DNA of 64,000 nt from Nocardiopsis sp. CC223A (GTDB lineage: Bacteria > Actinomycetota > Actinomycetes > Streptosporangiales > Streptosporangiaceae). The first letter of the stretch is position 1. Every line of letters begins with the position of its first letter. Location of the stretch: positions 30,563-94,562 of the forward strand of contig NZ_JASFDV010000018.1 of assembly GCF_030766825.1 (NCBI RefSeq), read 5' to 3'. The notes under the pieces are model-generated. The model saw nothing but the letters and a program-made list of their open reading frames with translations. It did not search any database and had not been told where the DNA came from. A program made the position numbers and the translations under genes. This document shows positions 8,943 to 15,719 of this stretch, in pieces.

Positions 8943-10064
8943 GTGCTGCTCGTCCAGCACCACGAGCACCTGACCCGCCCCTGGCTGGGCTGGACCGTCC
9001 TGGTCGCGATGGCGGCCTGGACGGTGGTCTCCTCCTCCGCCTACGCCCGCCCGGAACTGCGCACCCGGCGGCTGGTCCTGGCCGACCTGGCGGTGGCCTT
9101 CACCTGCCTGTTCGCCACCGCCCTGGCCGCCACGCCCTTCTACCTCACCCAGGCGCCGCCGCTGAGCGGCTACTGGTTCGCCGGCGCTGCGCTGGCCGCG
9201 GGGGTGGTCTGGGGGCGCCGGGGCGCGGGCGTCGTGGCCGTGCTCTACGGCGTCGCCGACCTCACCCTGCGCGTCATCATGGGCGCCCCCGTCACCCCGG
9301 CCACGGCCCGCGGTGTGGTCCTGCTCCTGCTGGCCGGTCTGGCGGTCGGCTACATGGCGCGGGTGGCCGGGCAGGCCGAGGAGAGGTTCGCCCGGGCGGT
9401 GGCCCTGGAGGCGCGCCTGCGCGAGCGCGAGCAACTGGCCCGCTCCATCCACGACTCGGTGCTCCAGGTGCTGACCCTGGTGAGCCGCCGCGGCGCCGAG
9501 GCCGGGGGAGAGGCCGCCGAACTCGGACGCCTGGCCGGGGAGCAGGAGGTCCGGTTGCGCGCCATGATCACCGACGGGCTCACCGACCTCACCGGAACCA
9601 CCGGGGTCCCGGCCGACCCGGGGACGGCACGGGCCGCCGCGGCGCCGGGCCCGGTGGACGCGGCGGTCCCGCCCGACACGGAGATCGACCTGCGCGACCC
9701 CCTGCGCCGCCTGGAGTCGGTGCGGGTGTCGGTGTCGGCCCCGGCCACCCCGGTGCCGTTGCCCGGCCGCGACGCGGCCGAGCTGCTCGCCGCGGTCGAG
9801 GCGGCCCTGGCCAACGTCGAACTCCACTGCCCGCTGGGGACCCGCGCCTGGATCCTGGTGGAGGACGAGGAGGACGCCGTCACCGTCACGGTCCGCGACG
9901 AGGGCCCCGGCATCCCGGAGGGGCGCCTGGAGGAGGCGGGCCGGGAGGGACGGCTGGGCATCACCCAGTCCGTGCGCGGGCGCCTGCGCGACCTGGGCGG
10001 CACGGTCGAGGTCTTCTCCGCCCCGGGCCAGGGCACCGAGGTCGAGATGCGCCTGCCCCGCTGA
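8943..10064 (+). CDS. MacS-family sensor histidine kinase (start codon uncertain)
   Basis: Membrane sensor kinase with about five N-terminal hydrophobic helices, a HisKA_3 dimerisation helix with the phosphoacceptor in ARSIHDSVLQV, and a HATPase domain with NVELH and DEGPGIPEG boxes. GTG 8943 is the first canonical start in frame, but it cuts the first helix. The preceding codons (8874-8942) encode PLWRGISLFRAAALVYS, which resembles the usual N-terminus of this family. Between the in-frame TGA (8868) and 8943 there is no ATG, GTG or TTG, only CTG at 8874. The true start may therefore be CTG 8874. No response regulator follows; the likely partner is at 15720-16382. Confidence 0.88.
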   Translation: MLLVQHHEHLTRPWLGWTVLVAMAAWTVVSSSAYARPELRTRRLVLADLAVAFTCLFATALAATPFYLTQAPPLSGYWFAGAALAAGVVWGRRGAGVVAVLYGVADLTLRVIMGAPVTPATARGVVLLLLAGLAVGYMARVAGQAEERFARAVALEARLREREQLARSIHDSVLQVLTLVSRRGAEAGGEAAELGRLAGEQEVRLRAMITDGLTDLTGTTGVPADPGTARAAAAPGPVDAAVPPDTEIDLRDPLRRLESVRVSVSAPATPVPLPGRDAAELLAAVEAALANVELHCPLGTRAWILVEDEEDAVTVTVRDEGPGIPEGRLEEAGREGRLGITQSVRGRLRDLGGTVEVFSAPGQGTEVEMRLPR

Positions 10065-10082
10065 CCGCCGGGCCGCGCCCGG

Positions 10083-10715
10083 TCAGAGGGGCGGACCCTC
10101 CCCCGGTTCCTCCTGGTGGGAGAAACGCTGCTCACGCCAGGCCTCGGCGCGGTTGTGGTAGCCGCGCTCCTCCCAGAACCCGCGCCGGTCGGCGGTCATG
10201 TACTCCACCGCGCGCAGCCATTTGACGCTCTTCCACCCGTACAGGTGCGGCACCACCAGCCGCAGCGGATGGCCGTTCTCCGCAGACAGCGGGGCGCCGT
10301 CCCGGTGGGTGGCCAACAGCACGTCCTCGCGCAGGAAGTCGTCCAGGCGCAGGTTCGCGCTGTACCCGTACTCGCCCCACGCCATCACGTGCGTCACCTC
10401 GGGCGCGGGCGGGGCCGCCGCCACCAGGTCCAGGGCGCGCACCCCCGACCAGCGCACGTCGGGGACGCTGAACCGCATCACGCAGTGGAAGTCGCTCACG
10501 CGCTCGGTGCGGGACAGGCCGGCGAACTCCTGCCAGGTCCACCGGTACGACCCCAGGTCCTCGGTCGCTCCCATGACCCGGAAGTCCCACTTCTGGGGGC
10601 GGAAGGCGGGCACCGGTCCGTAGTGCAGGGCCCGGTGCCGGGCGGTGCGCGCGGCCTGTCCGGGCGGCAGCCGCCGGTCGCCGTGATCGTCCAGGTCCTC
10701 CGCTGACTCGGACAC
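10083..10715 (-). CDS. Sulfite oxidase-like molybdopterin-dependent oxidoreductase
   Basis: 210-residue cytoplasmic member of the sulfite oxidase fold, catalytic molybdopterin domain only. The Mo-ligand cysteine is in SDFHCVMRFS, followed by RWSGV as in the family pattern HCVxxWS. Later, HGAPLSAENGHPLRLVVPHLYGWKSVKW-type residues match the conserved substrate and cofactor region. There is no Tat signal, heme domain or dimerisation domain. The GTG at 10715 has AGGAG 5 nt upstream. The substrate is unknown. The gene is convergent with the sensor kinase. Confidence 0.9.
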   Translation of the reverse strand: MSESAEDLDDHGDRRLPPGQAARTARHRALHYGPVPAFRPQKWDFRVMGATEDLGSYRWTWQEFAGLSRTERVSDFHCVMRFSVPDVRWSGVRALDLVAAAPPAPEVTHVMAWGEYGYSANLRLDDFLREDVLLATHRDGAPLSAENGHPLRLVVPHLYGWKSVKWLRAVEYMTADRRGFWEERGYHNRAEAWREQRFSHQEEPGEGPPL

Positions 10716-10813
10716 TCGGTCTCCTGTTCCTCTCGTCCAACGGCCATCCTGCCAGGCCGCGACGAGAGGTAGGTCACGCGCCCCCGTTGTGCGGCGATGC
10801 CACGACCATGCGC

Positions 10814-10819
10814 TATAGT
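10814..10819 (+). promoter_or_regulatory. -10 box of the aromatic leader (leaderless transcript)
   Basis: TATAGT is 7 nt before the ATG of the leader peptide, so transcription should start at or within a base or two of the A of the ATG. No convincing -35 box is visible at 16-18 nt; TTGTGC lies at 10787 with a long 21-nt spacer. Confidence 0.7.
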
Positions 10820-10826
10820 CACAGCC

Positions 10827-10898
10827 ATGCAGCGGAACTTCTGGCGCTTTTATGGCTACCGGCCCCATACCCCGGTCGCCTGTAAAGCGCTGCGCTGA
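10827..10898 (+). CDS. Aromatic amino acid leader peptide (attenuator)
   Basis: A 23-codon frame starting at ATG 10827 contains NFWRFYGY at residues 4-11: two Phe, one Trp and two Tyr in seven codons, then a basic/proline stretch and a stop at 10896-10898. It lies between a TATAGT promoter and a terminator hairpin, 114 bp upstream of the DAHP synthase gene. This is the arrangement of a transcription attenuator controlled by charging of aromatic tRNAs. No ribosome binding site exists because the transcript appears leaderless. Confidence 0.85.
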   Translation: MQRNFWRFYGYRPHTPVACKALR

Positions 10899-10928
10899 CA
10901 CAGACGACAGGAGCCCCGGGCCGGTAGC
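10855..10928 (+). promoter_or_regulatory. Predicted antiterminator pairing of the aro attenuator
   Basis: GCTACCGGCCC at 10855-10865, inside the leader peptide gene just after the aromatic codons, is perfectly complementary over 11 bp to 10918-10928, the inner 5' arm and loop of the terminator. The pairing excludes the terminator. A second local hairpin (10854-10862 with 10872-10880, one mismatch) can instead sequester the same strand. The pairings are seen directly; the switching logic is inferred. Confidence 0.72.
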
Positions 10929-10942
10929 GGCCCGGGGCTTTC
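10912..10942 (+). terminator. Attenuator terminator before the DAHP synthase gene
   Basis: An 11-bp perfect stem AGCCCCGGGCC/GGCCCGGGGCT (10912-10922 with 10929-10939) with a 6-nt loop, followed by TTCTGCGTT. It is 13 bp after the leader peptide stop codon and 70 bp before the aroF start. Confidence 0.85.
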
Positions 10943-11012
10943 TGCGTTCCGGTACCGCGCACCGGACCACGGCTCTCCCGCACCGCACCCAACGACAGGC
11001 AGGGAAACCCAC

Positions 11013-12059
11013 ATGGTCATCGTGATGGCACCGGGCGCCACCGCAGGCGACATCGACTCGATCGTCGAACTGGTCGCCTCCTCCGGCGGCGAGGCCTACG
11101 TCACCCGCGGCGTCAGCCGCACCATCATCGGTCTCGTCGGCGATGTAGAGCGCTTCCAGGACCTGGGGCTGGCCGCCAAGCCCGGCGTCGCCGACGTCCT
11201 GCGCATCTCCGCCCCCTACAAGCTGGTCAGCCGGGAGAACCACGACAGCCGCACCGTCGTCAGCGTCCGCGGGGTGCCGATCGGCGGCGACAACGTCACC
11301 GTCATCGCGGGTCCGTGCGCGGTGGAGACACCCGAGCAGACCCTGGCCGCGGCCCGGATGGCACTGGAGGCCGGCGCGTCCCTGCTCCGCGGCGGTGCCT
11401 ACAAGCCCCGTACCTCCCCGTACGCCTTCCAGGGGCTGGGCGAGGCCGGCCTGAGGATCCTCGCCGACGTCCGCGAGGAGACCGGGATGCCGATCGTCAC
11501 GGAGGTCGTGGACGCCGCCGATGTCGAACTGGTCGCCTCCTACGCCGACATGCTCCAGATCGGCACCCGCAACATGCAGAACTTCGCCCTGCTCCAGGCG
11601 GCGGGCGCCGCGGGCAAGCCGGTGCTGCTCAAGCGCGGCATGAGCGCCACCATCGAGGAGTGGCTGATGGCCGCCGAGTACATCGCCCAGCAGGGCAACC
11701 TCGACATCGTCCTGTGCGAGCGCGGCATCCGCACCTTCGAGAAGGCCACCCGCAACACCCTGGACATCAGCGCGGTCCCGGTCGCGCAGAACCTGTCCCA
11801 CCTGCCGGTGATCGTCGACCCGTCCCACTCCGGCGGCAAGCGCTCGCTGGTGCTGCCGCTGTCGCGCGCCGCCGTCGCGGTCGGCGCCGACGGCGTCATC
11901 GTCGACGTCCACCCGACCCCGGAGACCGCCCTGTGCGACGGCCCGCAGGCCCTGGTCCAGGAGGACCTGGCCGAACTGCGCGACCTCGCCGGGACCCTGG
12001 CGGCGCTCACCGGGCGCACGCTCACCCCGGCGGCCGGCCACGAGCTCGCCGGCCTCTGA
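11013..12059 (+). CDS. aroF: 3-deoxy-7-phosphoheptulonate (DAHP) synthase, type I-beta
   Basis: First enzyme of the shikimate pathway: condenses phosphoenolpyruvate and erythrose-4-phosphate. 348 residues: an N-terminal ferredoxin-like regulatory domain (about 1-70), which in relatives confers Tyr/Phe feedback inhibition, then the TIM-barrel domain with VIAGPCAVE, LRGGAYKPRTSPY, GTRNMQN, LKRGMS and VDPSHSGGKR motifs for metal, PEP and phosphate binding. The ATG has GCAGGGAAA upstream. Expression is probably set by the leader peptide and terminator immediately upstream, giving a second layer of control by aromatic amino acids. Confidence 0.96.
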   Translation: MVIVMAPGATAGDIDSIVELVASSGGEAYVTRGVSRTIIGLVGDVERFQDLGLAAKPGVADVLRISAPYKLVSRENHDSRTVVSVRGVPIGGDNVTVIAGPCAVETPEQTLAAARMALEAGASLLRGGAYKPRTSPYAFQGLGEAGLRILADVREETGMPIVTEVVDAADVELVASYADMLQIGTRNMQNFALLQAAGAAGKPVLLKRGMSATIEEWLMAAEYIAQQGNLDIVLCERGIRTFEKATRNTLDISAVPVAQNLSHLPVIVDPSHSGGKRSLVLPLSRAAVAVGADGVIVDVHPTPETALCDGPQALVQEDLAELRDLAGTLAALTGRTLTPAAGHELAGL

Positions 12060-12078
12060 CACCCGCGGCCACGACGAC

Positions 12079-12124
12079 GGGGCCCGCGCGAGATCTCGAA
12101 TCCACCGATCTCCGCGCGGGCCCC
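12079..12124. terminator. Hairpin terminator between aroF and thiI
   Basis: A ~17-bp stem with one bulged C (GGGGCCCGCGCG-AGATC against GATCT-C-CGCGCGGGCCCC) lies between the convergent genes. No T-run follows. Confidence 0.75.
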
Positions 12125-12176
12125 GCCGTGTCGGGTCCCCCCGGGTCCGCCCGGTCCGCCGGGCCGACCGACCCGG

Positions 12177-13457
12177 TCAGACCTTGACCGCTGCGGCCTT
12201 GGCGGGCTCCAGCCGGGCCGGGGCGGCCTCGCCCAGGAAACTGGGCTTGTGCATCTGGGCGGTCGTCACCAGGTACTCGGCCAGCTCCTCGGCGTCCAGG
12301 CGCTTCTCGATCTGGCGCAGATCGGGGATCTTGGCCGCGGTCTCCACCTGGCGCGGGGTCAGCATGGTGCAGCAGTCCTCGTCGGGCAGCTCCGAGATGG
12401 ACAGGGTCCCGATCCGGCGGGCCTGGTCCATGATCTCGGTCTTGTCCATACCGATCAGCGGGCGCAGGATGGGCAGGTCCACCGCGTCGTCCAGCGCCGT
12501 CAGGTTGGCCATGGTCTGGCTGGAGACCTGCCCCAGCGCGTCGCCGGTGATCAGGCACTCGGCCTTCAGGTCGTCGGCGAGCACCTCGGCGGTCTTGAGC
12601 ATGAGCCGCCGCTGGGCGACGATCTGCAACCGCTCGATCCCGGAGCTCTTCAGCTGCTGCTGGGCCTTGCCGAAGGGGATCACGAACAGCCGCGAGCCCA
12701 CCTGGTAGCGGTCCAGCTGGCGGACCAGGCTGTAGGCCTTGTAGATCGACTCCGGGCCGGTGAACGGCATCCCGGAGAAGTGCAGGAAGTCCACCTTCAG
12801 CCCGCGCCGGATCATCCGGTGCGCGGCCACCGGCGAGTCGATGCCGCCCGACATCAGGACCAGGCCGCGGCCGCTCATCCCGGCGGGCAGACCGCCCTGG
12901 CCCGGGACGCCGTCGGTGAAGATGAACGCCTCGTCCTTGTCCACCTCGACGTGCAGGGTGTTGTCGGGGCGCTTGAGGTTCACGGGGTAGCCGTGCGCCT
13001 TGATGATCTCCGACCCCAGGTACCCGGCCAGCTCCGAGGAGGTCATCTCGAAGCGCTTGTCGCGGCGGCGGGCGCGCACCGCGAAGGTGCCCTCGCGGCC
13101 CTCCATGGAGCGCACGGCCACGTCGGTGATCGTGGCCGTGTCCTTGGGCACCCGGCGCACCAGGTGCACCCAGACGACGCCCATGACGTTGGCCATGCGG
13201 TCGGCGATCTCGGCGACCTCCAGGTCCGAGGCCCCCGGCTTGCGCACGATGATCACTCCGGAGCCGCGCTGGGAGACGCGGATCTCGCCCAGGTCGCGCA
13301 CGGACGAGCGGATGTTGTTGTGCAGGCGGCGCTCGAACAGCTTGCGGTTGGAGCCCTTGAGGACGATCTCGCCGAGCTTCATGAGCACGCAGAGTTCGCC
13401 CAGCCCGTCTCCGGTTCCACCGACGGGGACCGGCGCGGACTCAAGCGACGCGGACAT
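12177..13457 (-). CDS. thiI: tRNA uracil 4-sulfurtransferase ThiI
   Basis: Adenylates tRNA U8 and transfers sulfur to make 4-thiouridine; in some bacteria it also supplies sulfur for thiazole synthesis. 426 residues: a THUMP-type RNA-binding region (about 75-180) and an AANH/PP-loop ATPase with LMSGGIDSPVA near residue 210. There is no C-terminal rhodanese domain, unlike the 482-residue E. coli protein, so the sulfur relay must differ. ATG 13457 was chosen over upstream in-frame codons because GGAGGT lies 8 nt before it. The thiazole genes lie 5 kb away. Confidence 0.94.
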   Translation of the reverse strand: MSASLESAPVPVGGTGDGLGELCVLMKLGEIVLKGSNRKLFERRLHNNIRSSVRDLGEIRVSQRGSGVIIVRKPGASDLEVAEIADRMANVMGVVWVHLVRRVPKDTATITDVAVRSMEGREGTFAVRARRRDKRFEMTSSELAGYLGSEIIKAHGYPVNLKRPDNTLHVEVDKDEAFIFTDGVPGQGGLPAGMSGRGLVLMSGGIDSPVAAHRMIRRGLKVDFLHFSGMPFTGPESIYKAYSLVRQLDRYQVGSRLFVIPFGKAQQQLKSSGIERLQIVAQRRLMLKTAEVLADDLKAECLITGDALGQVSSQTMANLTALDDAVDLPILRPLIGMDKTEIMDQARRIGTLSISELPDEDCCTMLTPRQVETAAKIPDLRQIEKRLDAEELAEYLVTTAQMHKPSFLGEAAPARLEPAKAAAVKV

Positions 13458-13651
13458 GGGTGCTACCTCCGGATAGACATGCGTGGGTTCCCGGTTGCCG
13501 TGACGGGATCGGCGGTGGCGGGAAACCGGGATCGCCCATCGCCGTACTTCTACCAGTATCGAACATCCTCCCCACCGCTCCATCCATATTTCGGTCCGGA
13601 CGGAAGACGACGCACCCGGATGACCACCGTGCGTATCCGCCGGGGGAAACC

Positions 13652-13657
13652 TAGGAT
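13652..13657 (+). promoter_or_regulatory. -10 box of a leaderless gene
   Basis: TAGGAT is followed by 6 nt and then the ATG at 13664, so the transcript likely begins on the start codon. Confidence 0.55.
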
Positions 13658-13663
13658 CGCGGC

Positions 13664-14119
13664 ATGGCCTTGTTCGTCCACCTCACCCCTGCCGCGAACA
13701 CCGTGCGCCTGCGCCGCTCGGGGGTCCGTGCGGCAGGCCGCGGCCACGGCGGGGGGCACGGCGTGTACTGCTTCCCGGTGCTGCCCTGCTACACGCTCAC
13801 CCACCAGTGGTTGCAGGAACTCGCACGTGACGACGACCACCGACGGTTCGTCGCGGTGCACATCCGGCTGGACGACGACCAGCCGGTGACCGTCGGGCAC
13901 TACACGAACCGGCCGCTGCGGGTCACCGCGGGGGAGGCGGTGCGGATCGTGCGGGCGCTGCCGAACCCGCGGGGATGGGAGGTCTTCGTCCCCCGTACGG
14001 TCACGGTGCGTGAGATCCACCGGGTGCGCGGAGTGGCCCCGGACGCGGGGCGACACCCGGAGGGGGCCTTCGACTGCCCCTGCGCCGCCGTCCGGGTCGG
14101 CGAACCGGTCCTGTCCTGA
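13664..14119 (+). CDS. Hypothetical protein, possibly ADP-ribosyltransferase-like fold
   Basis: 151 residues. It begins FVHLTPAANTVRLRRSGV and continues with HGVYCFPVLPCYTLTHQW, then GHYTNRPLRVTAGEA and GWEVFVPRTVTVREIHRVR. The order H-[LT]-T ... GVY.FP ... W..EL ... GHY ... PR.V...EI recalls small ART-fold proteins (Tpt1/DarT type), but I cannot confirm this by eye. The C-terminus has a CPC motif. A TAGGAT box 6 nt upstream of the ATG suggests a leaderless mRNA. It is a single gene between thiI and a terminator. Function unknown. Confidence 0.78.
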   Translation: MALFVHLTPAANTVRLRRSGVRAAGRGHGGGHGVYCFPVLPCYTLTHQWLQELARDDDHRRFVAVHIRLDDDQPVTVGHYTNRPLRVTAGEAVRIVRALPNPRGWEVFVPRTVTVREIHRVRGVAPDAGRHPEGAFDCPCAAVRVGEPVLS

Positions 14120-14137
14120 CAGGGGTGCCCCGCATGC

Positions 14138-14174
14138 GGCCGCCCCCTCCCGGGAGCCGTGGGAGGGGGCGGCC
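14138..14174. terminator. Bidirectional terminator before pfkA 3' end
   Basis: A perfect 14-bp GC stem (14138-14151 with 14161-14174) with a 9-nt loop lies between two convergent genes. Confidence 0.88.
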
Positions 14175-14211
14175 GGCTGTGGGCTCCGCGGGGGAGCGTG
14201 GGGGGCCGGGC

Positions 14212-15237
14212 CTAGCCGAAGAAGACCTCGGCCTCGGTGTAGCGCTCGACCGGGACCGTCTTGAGGGTGTCGGTCGCCTCGGCCAGCTCCACCCGGACGA
14301 TGTCGGTGCCCTGGAGGCCGACCATCTTGCCGAACGCCTTGTCGTGCACGGCCTCGATGGCGTTGACGCCCAGGCGGGTGGCGAGCACGCGGTCGAACGC
14401 GGTCGGGGTGCCGCCGCGCTGCACGTGGCCCAGGACCACCGAGCGGGCCTCCTTGCCGGTGCGCCGCTCGATCTCGTCGGCGAGGTTCTGGCCGATGCCG
14501 CCCAGGCGCACGTGGCCGAAGGAGTCCTTCTCGCCGGTGGCCAGCTCCATCTGCCCCTCCTTGGGGTGCGCGCCCTCGGCGACCACGATGATCGGCGCGT
14601 ACTGGGTGCGGAAGCGGCTCTCGACGTGCGCGACGACCTCGTCGATGTCGAAGGGGCGCTCGGGGATGAGGATGACGTTGGCGCCCGCGGCCATACCCGA
14701 GTGCAGGGCGATCCACCCGGCGTGGCGGCCCATGACCTCGACGACCAGGGCGCGGTGGTGCGACTCCGCGGTGGTGTGCAGGCGGTCGATCGCCTCCATG
14801 GCGATGTTGACGGCCGTGTCGAACCCGAAGGTGTAGTCCGTGGCGTTGAGGTCGTTGTCGATGGTCTTGGGCACGCCCACCACGTTGACGCCGCGGTCGT
14901 GGAGCTGGCGGGCCACGCCGAGGGTGTCCTCGCCGCCGATGGCGACCAGGGCGTCGACGCCCAGACCGGCCATGTTGTCCTTGACGCGCTCGACGCCGCC
15001 CTCGATCTTCATGAGGTTGGTGCGGGAGGAGCCCAGGATGGTGCCGCCGCGCGGGAGGATGCCGCGCACCGCCTCGACGTCCAGGGTCATGGTGTCGCCC
15101 TCCAGGGGGCCGCGCCAGCCGTCCCGGAAGCCGATGAACTCGTAGCCGTAGTCCTTGATGCCCTTGCGGACCACGGCCCGGATGACCGCGTTCAGACCAG
15201 GGCAGTCGCCGCCACCGGTCAGCACCCCGACGCGCAT
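14212..15237 (-). CDS. pfkA: 6-phosphofructokinase, residues of the pyrophosphate-dependent type
   Basis: Phosphorylates fructose-6-phosphate to the 1,6-bisphosphate. The 341 residues fit the mixed-substrate group III enzymes of actinomycetes. GGEDT places Asp at position 104 and PKTIDND places Lys at position 124. In E. coli both are Gly and the enzyme uses ATP; Asp104 and Lys124 are the known signature of PPi use, as in Amycolatopsis methanolica. The donor is therefore probably pyrophosphate, with a reversible reaction. MGRHAGW and the C-terminal HVQRGG substrate motif are present. GAGGAG is 6 nt upstream of the ATG. A DasR-like operator overlaps the probable promoter. Confidence 0.93.
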   Translation of the reverse strand: MRVGVLTGGGDCPGLNAVIRAVVRKGIKDYGYEFIGFRDGWRGPLEGDTMTLDVEAVRGILPRGGTILGSSRTNLMKIEGGVERVKDNMAGLGVDALVAIGGEDTLGVARQLHDRGVNVVGVPKTIDNDLNATDYTFGFDTAVNIAMEAIDRLHTTAESHHRALVVEVMGRHAGWIALHSGMAAGANVILIPERPFDIDEVVAHVESRFRTQYAPIIVVAEGAHPKEGQMELATGEKDSFGHVRLGGIGQNLADEIERRTGKEARSVVLGHVQRGGTPTAFDRVLATRLGVNAIEAVHDKAFGKMVGLQGTDIVRVELAEATDTLKTVPVERYTEAEVFFG

Positions 15238-15280
15238 ACGAATCTCCTCGACGTTGTGGGTTCCACGGCGCTTGGCGCCA

Positions 15281-15296
15281 TATGGTCTAGACCATA
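15281..15296. promoter_or_regulatory. DasR-type operator (dre) upstream of pfkA
   Basis: TATGGTCTAGACCATA is a perfect 16-bp palindrome containing TGGTCTAGACCA, the core of the GntR-family DasR responsive element known from Streptomyces. It lies 44 bp upstream of the pfkA ATG. On the minus strand its first half TATGGT could itself be the -10 box, so binding would block transcription. DasR binding here is inference from the motif. Confidence 0.7.
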
Positions 15297-15384
15297 GTGG
15301 TACGGGCGATCCCAGGCCAACCCGGACCGGTGAACAGCGCTCGAACTCCCCCGTGGTCTGCCCGGAACGGGTTCTCTGTACCGT

Positions 15385-15674
15385 TCTGCGGCGTTCGGAA
15401 GGCTCCCGGGCGGAGCCGTCGCCCGACCCGTGGCGGTCGGTCGTCGAGGCCGCGGTCGATGGCGTAGCGCACCAGCTCGACCCGGTTGTGCGGGTGCAGT
15501 TTGGTAGGGGTGTTCTGCATGTGGTTCTGCGCCGTTCGGAAGGCTCCCGGGCGGAGCCGTCGCCCGACCCGTGGCGGTCGGTCGTCGAGGCCGCGGTCGA
15601 TGGCGTAGCGCACCAGCTCGACCCGGTTGTGCGGGTGCAGTTTGGTAGGGGTGTTCTGCACGTGGTTCTGCGCC
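15385..15674 (-). repeat. Two tandem 141-bp truncated copies of the response regulator 3' end
   Basis: Units at about 15393-15533 and 15534-15674 repeat the last ~28 codons of the adjacent response regulator gene plus ~57 bp of its 3' flank. They share changes not in the gene: two Leu to Pro codons in the DNA-binding helix region, and the stop TGA changed to CGA. They lack a start, a receiver domain and most of the HTH, so they are pseudogene fragments. The offset between gene and first copy is 142 bp, and between copies 141 bp. Confidence 0.88.
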
Positions 15675-15719
15675 GTTCGGAAGGCTCCCGGGCGGAGCCG
15701 TCGCCCGACTCCGCGGTGG

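Noticed and set aside
15287..15661. 124-codon minus-strand frame containing two HTH tails
   Set aside because: It is the decayed tandem copy of the response regulator end; no own start region or complete domain.
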